This document shows, in pieces, positions 8,705 to 16,509 of a stretch of DNA of 57,368 bases. Each line of letters starts with the position of its first letter. Position 1 is the stretch's first letter. The notes below the pieces were generated by a model that worked only from the letters and a program-made list of their open reading frames with translations, had not been told where the DNA came from and searched no databases. The DNA comes from VRUE01 sp047519745 (GTDB lineage Bacteria; Actinomycetota; Thermoleophilia; Solirubrobacterales; 70-9). The translations under genes and the position numbers were made by a program. The stretch spans positions 1 through 57,368 of the forward strand of contig JAPVSJ010000110.1 in the NCBI GenBank assembly GCA_047519745.1, written 5' to 3'.

Positions 8705-9722
8705 CTGCCAAAACCTCCTCGGCCAAGTCTCGATAGTAACCCGCGGCGTTGCTCTGTGGGTCGTATTTGAGAACGCTGGCGCCTTTGACCGGGGCCTCGG
8801 CGAATTTGATCGCCTTTTTGATCCGCGACTTGAAGACGAGGTCGCCGAAGTTCTCCTCGAGAATCTCGACCGCCTCCTTGGCGTGGACCGTGCGCGAGTC
8901 GAGCATCGTCGGCAGGATGCCCTCGATCTTGACGTCCGGGTTGAGGTTCTCCTGGATCATCGTCAGCGTGTTCTGGAGCTGGACCAGTCCGCGCATCGAC
9001 AGATACTCGCACTGGACGGGGACGATCACCTTGTTGGCGGCGGTCAGTGCGTTGATCGTCAGCAGCCCGAGGCTGGGAGGCGTGTCGATGCAGACGAAGT
9101 CGTAGTCGCCGATGACCTCTTTCAGCGCCTTCTCCAGCGAGCGCTCACGGCCGATCTTGGTGCTCATCGCGATCTCCGCACCTGCCAGGTCGATCGAGGC
9201 GACCGCGATGTCGATCTCGCGGTGCTGGATGATCTCGCTGATCGGCATGTCGTTGACGAGCACGTCGTAGAGGCTCTTTTCGACCTTGTCCGGGTCGATC
9301 CCCTGGCTCATCGTCAGGTTGCCCTGCGGGTCCAGATCGATGCAGAGCACCCGGTGACCGGACTCGGCAAAGGCAACGGCAAGATTCAGAGTCGTGGTCG
9401 TCTTGGCGACCCCGCCCTTCTGATTGGCAAAGGCGATCACGTCGGCGTGCTTGGTAGGCACCTCGGCAACAGGCTCCTCCACAACAGCTTCATGACGGCT
9501 GGGAGCAATCAGATCCCGAGGCATAAACCGCTCAGGCTCCGCGTCCTCCTCCGGGGGCTTTACCTCAACCACCGGCTCGGGCTGAGGAGCAGGAGCCGGC
9601 TCGGGGTTGGCCGGCCTCACGGGAACCGCATCCTCCATAGCCTGCAGCTCCTCCATGATGGGGTGCGTCTCTTCGACGGTCGACACGGGCGCGGACTTGT
9701 TCTTGCGGCTGAGGAATCCCAT
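8691..9722 (-). CDS. ParA-family (Soj/MinD-type) ATPase with N-terminal extension
   Basis: A 343-residue protein counted from MGFLSRKNKS. Residues 1-92 are a Pro/Glu-rich, low-complexity segment. Residues 93-343 are a ParA ATPase with the deviant Walker A KGGVAKTTTTLN, switch I LDPQGNLTMSQG and Walker B-like FVCIDTPPSLGLLT. ParA proteins move or position DNA or protein cargo by ATP-dependent dimerisation on the nucleoid. No parB lies beside it; instead ftsZ overlaps its stop codon, which suggests a role linked to division-site placement (inference). The frame is open 13 codons further upstream, but that would run into the divergent promoter region. Confidence 0.88.
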   Translation of the reverse strand: MGFLSRKNKSAPVSTVEETHPIMEELQAMEDAVPVRPANPEPAPAPQPEPVVEVKPPEEDAEPERFMPRDLIAPSRHEAVVEEPVAEVPTKHADVIAFANQKGGVAKTTTTLNLAVAFAESGHRVLCIDLDPQGNLTMSQGIDPDKVEKSLYDVLVNDMPISEIIQHREIDIAVASIDLAGAEIAMSTKIGRERSLEKALKEVIGDYDFVCIDTPPSLGLLTINALTAANKVIVPVQCEYLSMRGLVQLQNTLTMIQENLNPDVKIEGILPTMLDSRTVHAKEAVEILEENFGDLVFKSRIKKAIKFAEAPVKGASVLKYDPQSNAAGYYRDLAEEVLADEPA

Positions 9723-9770
9723 TGCGCGGGTATTCGCAGAGGTGCCCGTTTTTCCTGCCACCCCTCGAAA

Positions 9771-10709
9771 TTGCTAGGAATCACCCCAATCCCCGAGTTA
9801 CTCGACAAGCGACTGGTCTTCGTGACCGGCAAGGGAGGAGTCGGCAAGACCACCGTCGCGGTCGCGCTGGGGCTCCGCGCCGCCGAGGAAGGCAAGCGCA
9901 CGATCGTCTGCGAGGTCTCCGCGCAGGAGAACGCCTCGCGGATGTTCGAGCACACCGAGGTCGGCTTCCACGAGGTCGAGATGGCGGAGAACCTCTGGTC
10001 GATCTCGATCGACCCCGACGAGTCGATGCGCGAGTACGTCCTGCTCCAGCTAAAGGTCCGGGCGATGCGCGACCTGCTCTTCCGCAGCCGCATCTTCTCC
10101 TACCTCGCCGCCGCAACTCCCGGGCTCAAGGAGCTGGTCACGATCGGCAAGATCTGGGAGCTGGCCCAATCCGACCGCAAGGTCAAGAGCGGTCGCAAGT
10201 ACGACCTGGTGATCGTCGACGCGCCCGCCACCGGGCACGGGATCGGCTTCCTGCAGACGCCGCGCACCTTCGCCGCGATCGCCCGGGTCGGCCCGATCCA
10301 CTCCCAGGCGCAGCAGCTCGACCGCCTGATCACCGACCAGAAGCACACCGGGACGGCGATCGTCGCCCTGCCGGAGGAGATGCCGGTCAACGAGACCGCC
10401 GCGCTGGAGAGCGAGCTGCGTGCCGAGGTCGGCGTCGCCGTCGACCGCATCTACCTCAACGGGCTCTACCCCGAGCGCTTCTCCAAAGAGGAGGCCGAAC
10501 GGCTCGCCGTGCTCGCCGAGGGCGAGAACGGCAGCGTGCGCGCCGCCGCCCGGGCCGCCGTCTCCGAGCACGGCCGGGCCAGGTCGCAGCGCGCCCAGCT
10601 GGCGCGCCTGCGGCGCCGGGTCGAGGCGCCGGTCAAGACCCTTCCCTTCCTCTTCGAGCCCGAGCTCGGCGCCGAGGCGGCGCACGCGCTGGCGAAAAGA
10701 CTGAGCTGA
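9771..10709 (+). CDS. ArsA/Get3-like ATPase, subunit 1 (Rv3679-like)
   Basis: About 312 residues. The deviant Walker A is TGKGGVGKTT, including the signature lysine, and YDLVIVDAPATGHGIGFL is the switch region. The family is the anion-transporting ATPase/Get3 group. It is followed with a TGATG overlap by a second ArsA-like gene, the arrangement of mycobacterial Rv3679-Rv3680, whose products form a heterodimer. The start is uncertain: the long open frame upstream is the antisense of parA, and a TTG at 9771 is the only sensible initiator before the P-loop. No Shine-Dalgarno sequence precedes it, so a leaderless mRNA is possible. Substrate unknown. Confidence 0.82.
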   Translation: MLGITPIPELLDKRLVFVTGKGGVGKTTVAVALGLRAAEEGKRTIVCEVSAQENASRMFEHTEVGFHEVEMAENLWSISIDPDESMREYVLLQLKVRAMRDLLFRSRIFSYLAAATPGLKELVTIGKIWELAQSDRKVKSGRKYDLVIVDAPATGHGIGFLQTPRTFAAIARVGPIHSQAQQLDRLITDQKHTGTAIVALPEEMPVNETAALESELRAEVGVAVDRIYLNGLYPERFSKEEAERLAVLAEGENGSVRAAARAAVSEHGRARSQRAQLARLRRRVEAPVKTLPFLFEPELGAEAAHALAKRLS

Positions 10710-11863
10710 TGTCTTCCATCGACGAGATCCTCGAAGGCAAGGACATCTGCATCTGCGCCGGCTCGGGCGGGGTCGGCAAGACGACGACCTCGGCGGCGAT
10801 CGCGGCGGGCATGGCGGCGCGCGGCCTGCGCGTCTGCGTGCTGACGATCGACCCGGCGAAGCGGCTCGCCGACTCGCTCGGCCTGCGTGAGCTGGGCAAC
10901 GAAGCGAGCCGCGTCGACCCGGCGCTGTTCGAGCGGCACGGGATCGAGATGAAGGGCGAGCTGTGGGCGATGATGCTCGACGCCAAGGCCACCTTCGACG
11001 AGCTGGTCGCCCGCCAGGCACCCGACGAGGAGTCGCGCGACCGGGTGCTGAACAACCGCATCTACCAGCAGATCTCCAACGCCCTGGCCGGCTCGCAGGA
11101 GTACATGGCGATGGAGAAGCTGTTCGAGCTGCACACCGAAGGGCGCTTCGATCTGCTCGTCCTCGACACGCCGCCGACCCGCAACGCGCTCGACTTCCTC
11201 GACGCGCCGAAACGGCTGACCCAGTTCATCGAGGGTCGCTCGCTGCGCATGTTCATGAAGCCGACCGGGTTCGCGGCGAAGGTCGCCGGGCGGGGCGCCT
11301 CGGTCGCGCTCTCGGTCTTCAAGCGGATCGTCGGCTTCGACCTGCTCGCCGACCTGGCCGAGTTCTTCAACGCCTTCAGCGGCATGGTCGACGGCTTCCA
11401 GGCCCGCGCAAAGCGGGTCAACAACCTGCTCGCCGACCCGCACACCTGCTTCCTCGTCGTCTGCGGCCCGCAGGGCGAGCCGATCGGCGAGGCCGTCTAC
11501 TTCCACCGCAAGCTGGTCGAGGCCAAACTCCCCTTCGGCGGCGTCATCGTCAACAAGGTCCACTACCCGGCCGAGCGCCTGCGCGGCGACAACGGGGGCG
11601 ACCTCGAGGGCGCGCTAAGCGACAGGCTCGGCGATGGCGACCTGGCCGCACGCGTGGCGGAGAACTTCGCCGACTACCAGGCGCTGGCCGAGCGCGACGC
11701 CCGCAACATCGAGCACCTGGCGAAGGAGCTGCGCACCAAGGGCGTGATCCGCGTCCCTTATCTAGACGAAGACGTCCACGACCTCGGCGGCCTCGCCGAG
11801 ATCAACCGCTACCTCTTCGCGAGCAGCGAGCAACGCATAGAGATCGCCGCCGGCCGCGCTTAG
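10709..11863 (+). CDS. ArsA/Get3-like ATPase, subunit 2 (Rv3680-like)
   Basis: A 384-residue ATPase starting MSSIDEILEGKDICICAG. Its P-loop reads GSGGVGKTTT, so the signature lysine of the deviant Walker A motif (GKGG in subunit 1) is replaced by serine. Switch II is LLVLDTPPTRNALDFLDAP. The helical middle region (about 195-250, MFMKPTGFAAKVAGRGASVA) is longer than in subunit 1. The TGATG overlap with subunit 1 indicates translational coupling and probably a heterodimer with one signature lysine. The stop codon overlaps, tail to tail, the stop of the convergent hypothetical gene by 3 bases. Confidence 0.87.
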   Translation: MSSIDEILEGKDICICAGSGGVGKTTTSAAIAAGMAARGLRVCVLTIDPAKRLADSLGLRELGNEASRVDPALFERHGIEMKGELWAMMLDAKATFDELVARQAPDEESRDRVLNNRIYQQISNALAGSQEYMAMEKLFELHTEGRFDLLVLDTPPTRNALDFLDAPKRLTQFIEGRSLRMFMKPTGFAAKVAGRGASVALSVFKRIVGFDLLADLAEFFNAFSGMVDGFQARAKRVNNLLADPHTCFLVVCGPQGEPIGEAVYFHRKLVEAKLPFGGVIVNKVHYPAERLRGDNGGDLEGALSDRLGDGDLAARVAENFADYQALAERDARNIEHLAKELRTKGVIRVPYLDEDVHDLGGLAEINRYLFASSEQRIEIAAGRA

Positions 11864-13494
11864 CTCGCGTTGCGGCCTTCGTAATGGTCGTAGCTGAGCT
11901 CGCTGACCTCCCAGTCGGCGTCCTCGGGGACGGGGAAGAGGTGGCGCACGCGGGGGGTGTCGATGCGGTCGCGGTGCGAGACGTCGCCCTCGATCGCCGG
12001 GAAATCGAGCGTGCTCTCCTCGACCTCGACCTCGTCGAGCCAGTGGGTGGCAGTGATGCGGATCTCGTGCTCGGCCGGAACCGGCTCGAGGATGCGGGTG
12101 TCCTGGTCCATGTCGTACTCCTCCTCGATCGTCGGTTCGATATTCGGCGCGGTGGACTTTTGACGTGCTGTGGCCTGTTCAAAGTCCACAGCGGGCTCGG
12201 GAAGTGGGATGGACTCGGCCTCGACGTCCTGCGCGGCCACCGCGATCTCGACGTCGCCGGCGTCGAGGCCGGTCGCGATAAGGGTCTCGTCGGCTGCCTC
12301 GTTGAGATCGGCGCCGAGCTCGCCAAGGGCGGCTTCGCGGAGGATCCGGCGCACGCACTCCTCCACCCAGCCGGAAAGCTCGCCGGCGCTCTGGGAGGAG
12401 GCGCCGGACATCTGCGCGCGCTCCAGCTCCAGCGCTGCTTCGACCCGCTCGCGAGCGCCGAGCCGATCGGTCGACCCGTCGGCGATCAGCGCGGCGGCGC
12501 GCATCGGCAGCGAGGCGCCTACCGGGCCCTGCCCGTCCAGCACGGCACGCAGGGCGAGAAGATGGTCGCTCAGGCCTTCGGCCGGGGACGGCCGCTCGCA
12601 GCCCAGCTCGAAGCGGCGCACCGCCCAGGCCAGCGGACCGGCCGGGTCGGGCCTTGCCTCCAGTGTCTCGGCAAGCTCGACCAGCTGGGCCGTCTCCTCC
12701 TCGCTGAGCTTGTAGCCGTCGGTGCGGGGCGCCGGGGCGCCGGTCGCGATGCGACGCCAGCGTCCCTCGCCGGTGGGCGCGAAGGCGTGCGGCCCCAGCC
12801 CCACCCCACCCGCCTTGAAGAGGCGCATGACGCTGATCAGGTCTTCCAGCTGCTGCAGCGCCGCGGTGGCGCTGTCGGTCCCGTCGCCCTGCTCGGCGAT
12901 CGCCAGGAACTGCGGCTCCCAGGCGGCGCGGCCCATGCCCTCGCTGCGCATCGCCTCGATCGGCGCCTCGAAGCTGTCGGCGCGGACGAGCTGCATGCCG
13001 TGCGGCAGCTGCAGCCGTGCGAGCGACATCTGCAGGCCGACCAGCGGCACGACGACGATCTCCGCCTCGTCGACGTCACCGGCCTCGGCGTCGAGCACGG
13101 CAAGGGCGCTCTCGAGCCGCTCGCGGTCGAGCGAGAACTCGGTGCAGCCGTCCCAGAGCCCGGCGATGAAGATCGTCAGCATCCGCGCCGCCCGCTCGCC
13201 GGGATCGGCAGGAACGCTCTCGCCGCGTTGCTCCATATAAGGAGCGGCGACACCGGCCAGCGCGACAGCTTCACGCGCAGACTCAAAAGCGGGCAGCGAG
13301 CGCAGCTCCCCCTCCCGCTCCAGCACGAAGCGCGAGGTCAGCGGCACATAGCTATGAAAGAAAGCCTCATCGGGCCCCGCGGACTCGGCAACATCAAAAG
13401 GAATCTGCTCCCCGCTCGCCACCAGCATCGAGAAGCGGGTAGCAGCCTCAGCAGCCAAGCGCCGAAGCGCCTCATTGAGCAGGGGATCGCGCAC
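11860..13494 (-). CDS. Hypothetical protein, possible HEPN (Apea-like) domain in the middle
   Basis: A 544-residue protein with no recognised catalytic signature. Around residues 288-340 the segment RRFELGCERPSPAEGLSDHL followed by LRAVLDG resembles the Apea-type HEPN fold, whose core is RFE with a following helix. This is a weak match by eye. The last ~130 residues are very acidic and probably disordered, ending with a short conserved-looking tail (HWLDEVEVEESTLDFP). The start is a GTG preceded by GGAAGG about 7 bases away. It is convergent with the ArsA-like pair and not obviously in an operon. The function is unknown; soluble, since no membrane segment is seen. Confidence 0.75.
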   Translation of the reverse strand: MRDPLLNEALRRLAAEAATRFSMLVASGEQIPFDVAESAGPDEAFFHSYVPLTSRFVLEREGELRSLPAFESAREAVALAGVAAPYMEQRGESVPADPGERAARMLTIFIAGLWDGCTEFSLDRERLESALAVLDAEAGDVDEAEIVVVPLVGLQMSLARLQLPHGMQLVRADSFEAPIEAMRSEGMGRAAWEPQFLAIAEQGDGTDSATAALQQLEDLISVMRLFKAGGVGLGPHAFAPTGEGRWRRIATGAPAPRTDGYKLSEEETAQLVELAETLEARPDPAGPLAWAVRRFELGCERPSPAEGLSDHLLALRAVLDGQGPVGASLPMRAAALIADGSTDRLGARERVEAALELERAQMSGASSQSAGELSGWVEECVRRILREAALGELGADLNEAADETLIATGLDAGDVEIAVAAQDVEAESIPLPEPAVDFEQATARQKSTAPNIEPTIEEEYDMDQDTRILEPVPAEHEIRITATHWLDEVEVEESTLDFPAIEGDVSHRDRIDTPRVRHLFPVPEDADWEVSELSYDHYEGRNAS

Positions 13495-13549
13495 GTCCCA
13501 GCCTTCCCCCCCACGCCTGGCGCTCCTGCGCCTGCACGATGCCTTGCAG

Positions 13550-13891
13550 CTAAGCGGGTACCGCGGCGGGCGCTTCGTCGAGCAACCAGCGAGTCCCGTA
13601 GCGCCGCATGTCCTCGATCAGCGGCACCAGCGCCTCGCCCTTCTCGGTCAGCGCGTACTCGACCCGGGGCGGGACCTCGGGGAAGGTGTTGCGTGTGACG
13701 ATCCCCTCCTCTTCCAGCGCCCGCAGGCGCAGCGAGAGGGTGCGCGGGCTGATTCCCTCCAGCGAGCGCTCGAGCTCACAGAAGCGACTGCAGCCAGCCG
13801 CCAGATCACGAATGACCAAGAGCGTCCACTTGCCGCAGACGACGTCGGCGGTGCGGCAGACGGGACATCGGGAGTTGCTTTCGGCGCTCAT
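13550..13891 (-). CDS. HxlR-family winged-helix transcriptional regulator
   Basis: From MSAESNSRCPVCR the protein has 113 residues, the usual HxlR length. Hallmarks are CPVCRTADVVCGKWTLLVIR near the N-terminus, RFCELERSLEGISPRTLSLR as the recognition helix, LRALEEEGIV, and the wing PPRVEYALTEKGEAL. The two N-terminal cysteines are typical of redox- or aldehyde-sensing members, but sensing is inference. GAAGGG sits about 8 bases before the ATG, which favours this start over the longer open frame to 13954. A promoter with an overlapping palindrome lies just upstream (13942-13971), as expected for autoregulation. Confidence 0.9.
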   Translation of the reverse strand: MSAESNSRCPVCRTADVVCGKWTLLVIRDLAAGCSRFCELERSLEGISPRTLSLRLRALEEEGIVTRNTFPEVPPRVEYALTEKGEALVPLIEDMRRYGTRWLLDEAPAAVPA

Positions 13892-13941
13892 TCTCAGGCC
13901 CTTCGGGCGAGCCGGGAAGGTTCGATCGGCTCGCCAAAGCG

Positions 13942-13971
13942 AGTTTAGCGCCAAAGCTTCACTTACTGAAG
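13942..13971 (-). promoter_or_regulatory. Probable promoter and operator of the HxlR gene
   Basis: Read on the minus strand, TTCAGT (13970-13965) is 17 bases from TAAACT (13947-13942), a reasonable -35/-10 pair 50 bases upstream of the HxlR start. The palindrome CTTCA-N5-TGAAG at 13957-13971 overlaps the -35 box, the place a repressor would bind. The same CTTCA-N5-TGAAG pattern recurs in the sigma-factor promoter at 47462-47476. The promoter overlaps the end of the preceding pilus gene by a few bases. Confidence 0.5.
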
Positions 13972-14940
13972 TTATGGCGTCGAGGGCGCCGCGCGGCCAG
14001 GCACGGAAAAGTCCGCGCGGGAGGAGCGCCGGTCGCCGGCCTTGCCCGCCCAGACGGTGTCGATCTTGGTCACCTTGATCCGGTAGACCGCCTTGTCCGG
14101 CCCGTAGACGAGTTCGAGCGGGAATCCCGGTTCGACTTCGGCCAGTTCGCAGGTTCCGCTCGGCGTGCGGGCGACGCAGTCGAATTCGCCGTCGAGCGAC
14201 TGCACGTCGTTGGAGACGAGCCAGACGACCTTGCCGGTGTGCAGGTTGATGCTCATCGAGGTGACGACCGGCGCCTTCTTCCCCGGCAGCTGCGTCAGCG
14301 AGCGGACGTTGTGGCGAAGCTCGGGTTCGCTCATCTTGCGGCTCCCGTCGGCGGTCGTTTCCGTGTGGGAGATCTGTACGTCGAGGACGAATTCGAAGAG
14401 GCGGACGCCTTCGGTCTGCCCGCTGCCGGGAGGGCTGCCGCCGGAGCCGTTCGAGGAGCCGCCGCCGTTGCCGCCGTTGGACGATCCGCCGCCAGTTTCC
14501 ACTTCGACCGAGGCGCTTTCGGTCGTGACCGATTCTTCGCTGAAGGTCCCGGCCGGAGACGATTCGGAAGAAGACGAAGCTTCGCCTGAGGAGCCCGCAG
14601 CCGAGCCGCCGGCGGGTTCCGTGTAGCGCTGCAGGAACGGGTCGGTCGGCGAGCGGTCGCGCAGGCGCTTGCGGTATTCGCGCAGCCCCGGCGTCGCCTC
14701 GACCACGGTCAGCTTTGAAGTCTTTTCGGGGGCGGCGCCCAGCGCGGCGGCGCCGGGTGGCGGCAGCACCGGCTTTTCGACTTCGCCGCCGAGCAGGAAG
14801 GGCACGGCGGCGATCGCGACCACGGCCAGGGCGACCAGCGGCAGCAGGCGCCGGTCGCGTAGGTCGTAGTAGAGGTCCGCAAGGAAGTCCGGCGCCTTCA
14901 ACTGGGGCATCTTCAGCTCCGGTCCCTTCAATTTCTTCAT
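13972..14940 (-). CDS. Single-pass membrane protein in the PilP position of the pilus operon
   Basis: A 322-residue protein: a cytoplasmic N-terminus (MKKLKGPELKMPQLKAPDFL), one membrane segment around residues 35-50 (LLPLVALAVVAIAAVPFLL), then an extracytoplasmic part with a Ser/Gly-rich linker (about 115-175) and a C-terminal domain from about 180. It overlaps the end of pilO (ATGA), so it is the last gene of pilM-pilN-pilO-this gene. That is where pilP sits in Gram-negative clusters, but no PilP motif or lipobox is seen and there is no secretin to bind. A structural pilus-platform role is inferred from position only. Confidence 0.75.
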   Translation of the reverse strand: MKKLKGPELKMPQLKAPDFLADLYYDLRDRRLLPLVALAVVAIAAVPFLLGGEVEKPVLPPPGAAALGAAPEKTSKLTVVEATPGLREYRKRLRDRSPTDPFLQRYTEPAGGSAAGSSGEASSSSESSPAGTFSEESVTTESASVEVETGGGSSNGGNGGGSSNGSGGSPPGSGQTEGVRLFEFVLDVQISHTETTADGSRKMSEPELRHNVRSLTQLPGKKAPVVTSMSINLHTGKVVWLVSNDVQSLDGEFDCVARTPSGTCELAEVEPGFPLELVYGPDKAVYRIKVTKIDTVWAGKAGDRRSSRADFSVPGRAAPSTP

Positions 14941-15716
14941 CGCGCTACCCCTCCGGTCGTGGTCGAGGCGGGGGTCGCTTCGGTCGCGCTCGGCGCTTCC
15001 GGCGACGCTTCGCCAGTCAGGCCCTGTCCCGGCGGGGTCAGGTAGGTGGTGACGGAGAAGCTCGCTTCCAGGGCAGGGAATCCGACTTTCGGCGCCGCCT
15101 GCAGCGAGAAGCCGTTGACGGTCAGCAGCCGCCCGTCGACGGCGACCTTTTCGCTCTGCGTCTTGACCAGGGAGTCGAGGCCCTCGATGAAGTCGGCGAC
15201 GTGGAAGAAGCTGCCGGTGAAGGTGAGGGTGTAGGGCATCACGCCGAGGCCGGCCGGGCCGACGGTCGCGCCCAGGGGCATGGTCGATGCGGCGACCTCG
15301 GTCGGGGAGACCGGTTCGGCGCCGGCTTCCGGTGGCGGCGTCGCCGTCGCCGTTTCGGCGCTTTCCCCCGTCCCTTCCGAGGAGAGCGCGAGGTTGCTGA
15401 AGCGCACGTGGGCGTGGTCGGCGACGTGGTTCACCTGGACCAGCAGCGAGGCGGTGTCGTCGTCACCGGGCACGGCCTTGCCGAGCACGACGAGCTTCTG
15501 GTATTCGGCGGGGAAGTCGGCCTTCGCTTCTTCCGCCGTGGCGATTTCGGCTTCGTGCTGGGCGAGCGAGCCCTTGACCTGTTCGACCTGGGCTTCGAGC
15601 TTGCTCGCTTCTTCGCGCTTAGGGCTGAGCGCCATCGCGTAGAAGGCGACGCCGAGCACGACCAGGGCGAGCACCGCGACGACGGCGACGTTCGAGGAGC
15701 CGAGCTTCGCCTTCAT
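14937..15716 (-). CDS. pilO: Type IV pilus inner-membrane platform protein PilO
   Basis: A 259-residue bitopic protein. One membrane helix lies at residues 9-30 (VAVVAVLALVVLGVAFYAMA), then a coiled coil (SKLEAQVEQVKGSLAQHEAE), then a ferredoxin-like PilO domain (ASLLVQVNHVADHAHVRFSN ... LTFTGSFFHVADFIEGLDSL). An Ala/Glu/Thr-rich linker interrupts the globular part. PilO pairs with PilN to form the alignment platform linked to PilM. It starts one base after the pilN stop codon and overlaps the next gene by 4 bases. Confidence 0.88.
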   Translation of the reverse strand: MKAKLGSSNVAVVAVLALVVLGVAFYAMALSPKREEASKLEAQVEQVKGSLAQHEAEIATAEEAKADFPAEYQKLVVLGKAVPGDDDTASLLVQVNHVADHAHVRFSNLALSSEGTGESAETATATPPPEAGAEPVSPTEVAASTMPLGATVGPAGLGVMPYTLTFTGSFFHVADFIEGLDSLVKTQSEKVAVDGRLLTVNGFSLQAAPKVGFPALEASFSVTTYLTPPGQGLTGEASPEAPSATEATPASTTTGGVAR

Positions 15717-15717
15717 C

Positions 15718-16506
15718 TCATTCGCCTTCCGTGCTTTCGGAGGATTCAGAGGAGGCGGTCGATTCGGCCGTTTCGACCGGAGTGGAGACAGTCGATTCCG
15801 GGGATTCTTCGCTCGGGACCGGGGCGGCGTCGAAGGCGACGACGAGGGCGAATTTGGCGATGAACGCGCGGGTGCGACATTCGCCCCCGGTCGGGCCGGT
15901 GTTGGCGCCGGTTTCCGCCGAGCCGGCAGCTTCTTCCGCGTCTTCTTCTTCCCCCAGTTCGGAGGATTCGACGCCGACCCTGGTCACGCCGTCGATGTCC
16001 TTGAGTGCGGTGACGAAGCCGGCGACCGCATCCTGGCCCGAGGCGCAGCCGTTCAGTTCCATTGCCGGCCCCGGCACTTGGGCGCGCAGCGTTCCGCCCG
16101 ATCCACCGCCGCCTTCGAGACCCACATTGGGTGAGGCGGTCGCCGTGAGATTGGTGAGCCAGACGTTGCTGGGCAGGATCAACGCCAGTTCGCGCATCAC
16201 GCGTTCCCAGTCGAAGCGGCTGTCGGCGAGGCTCTGCACCGTCGCGACCCGCTGTTCGCTCATGTCGCGGAACTGCGTGTAGGAGGCGAGTTGCTGGGCC
16301 TTGGCGGCGGCGGCGGCGTCTTCGCTTTCCAGCGTCGCGACTTCGCTCTTGCTTTCGCTGATCTGATTGCTGACCAGGACGAGCGCGGTGACCCCGATCA
16401 GGACGGCTACCAGAGCCGCGAGCACGATGTACGGGAGCGGACCGGTACGCAGCGGCGCCTGCTCGCCGCGGCGGTCCTCGGGCGGGATCAGGTTGACAGG
16501 GCGCAT
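15718..16506 (-). CDS. pilN: Type IV pilus inner-membrane platform protein PilN
   Basis: A 262-residue protein beginning MRPVNLIPPEDRR, the conserved cytoplasmic N-terminus of PilN that docks into PilM. A membrane helix follows at about residues 27-48 (YIVLAALVAVLIGVTALVLV), then a coiled coil and the PilN domain (FDWERVMRELALILPSNVWL). The C-terminal ~40 residues are Ser/Glu/Thr-rich. GGAGG precedes the ATG by 8 bases, inside the end of pilM. Confidence 0.9.
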   Translation of the reverse strand: MRPVNLIPPEDRRGEQAPLRTGPLPYIVLAALVAVLIGVTALVLVSNQISESKSEVATLESEDAAAAAKAQQLASYTQFRDMSEQRVATVQSLADSRFDWERVMRELALILPSNVWLTNLTATASPNVGLEGGGGSGGTLRAQVPGPAMELNGCASGQDAVAGFVTALKDIDGVTRVGVESSELGEEEDAEEAAGSAETGANTGPTGGECRTRAFIAKFALVVAFDAAPVPSEESPESTVSTPVETAESTASSESSESTEGE

Positions 16507-16509
16507 GCC

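Noticed and set aside
8679..10709. A 676-codon plus-strand open frame across parA and the first ArsA-like gene
   Set aside because: Its first ~360 codons are antisense to the well-supported parA gene; only the portion from about 9771 encodes a recognisable ATPase.
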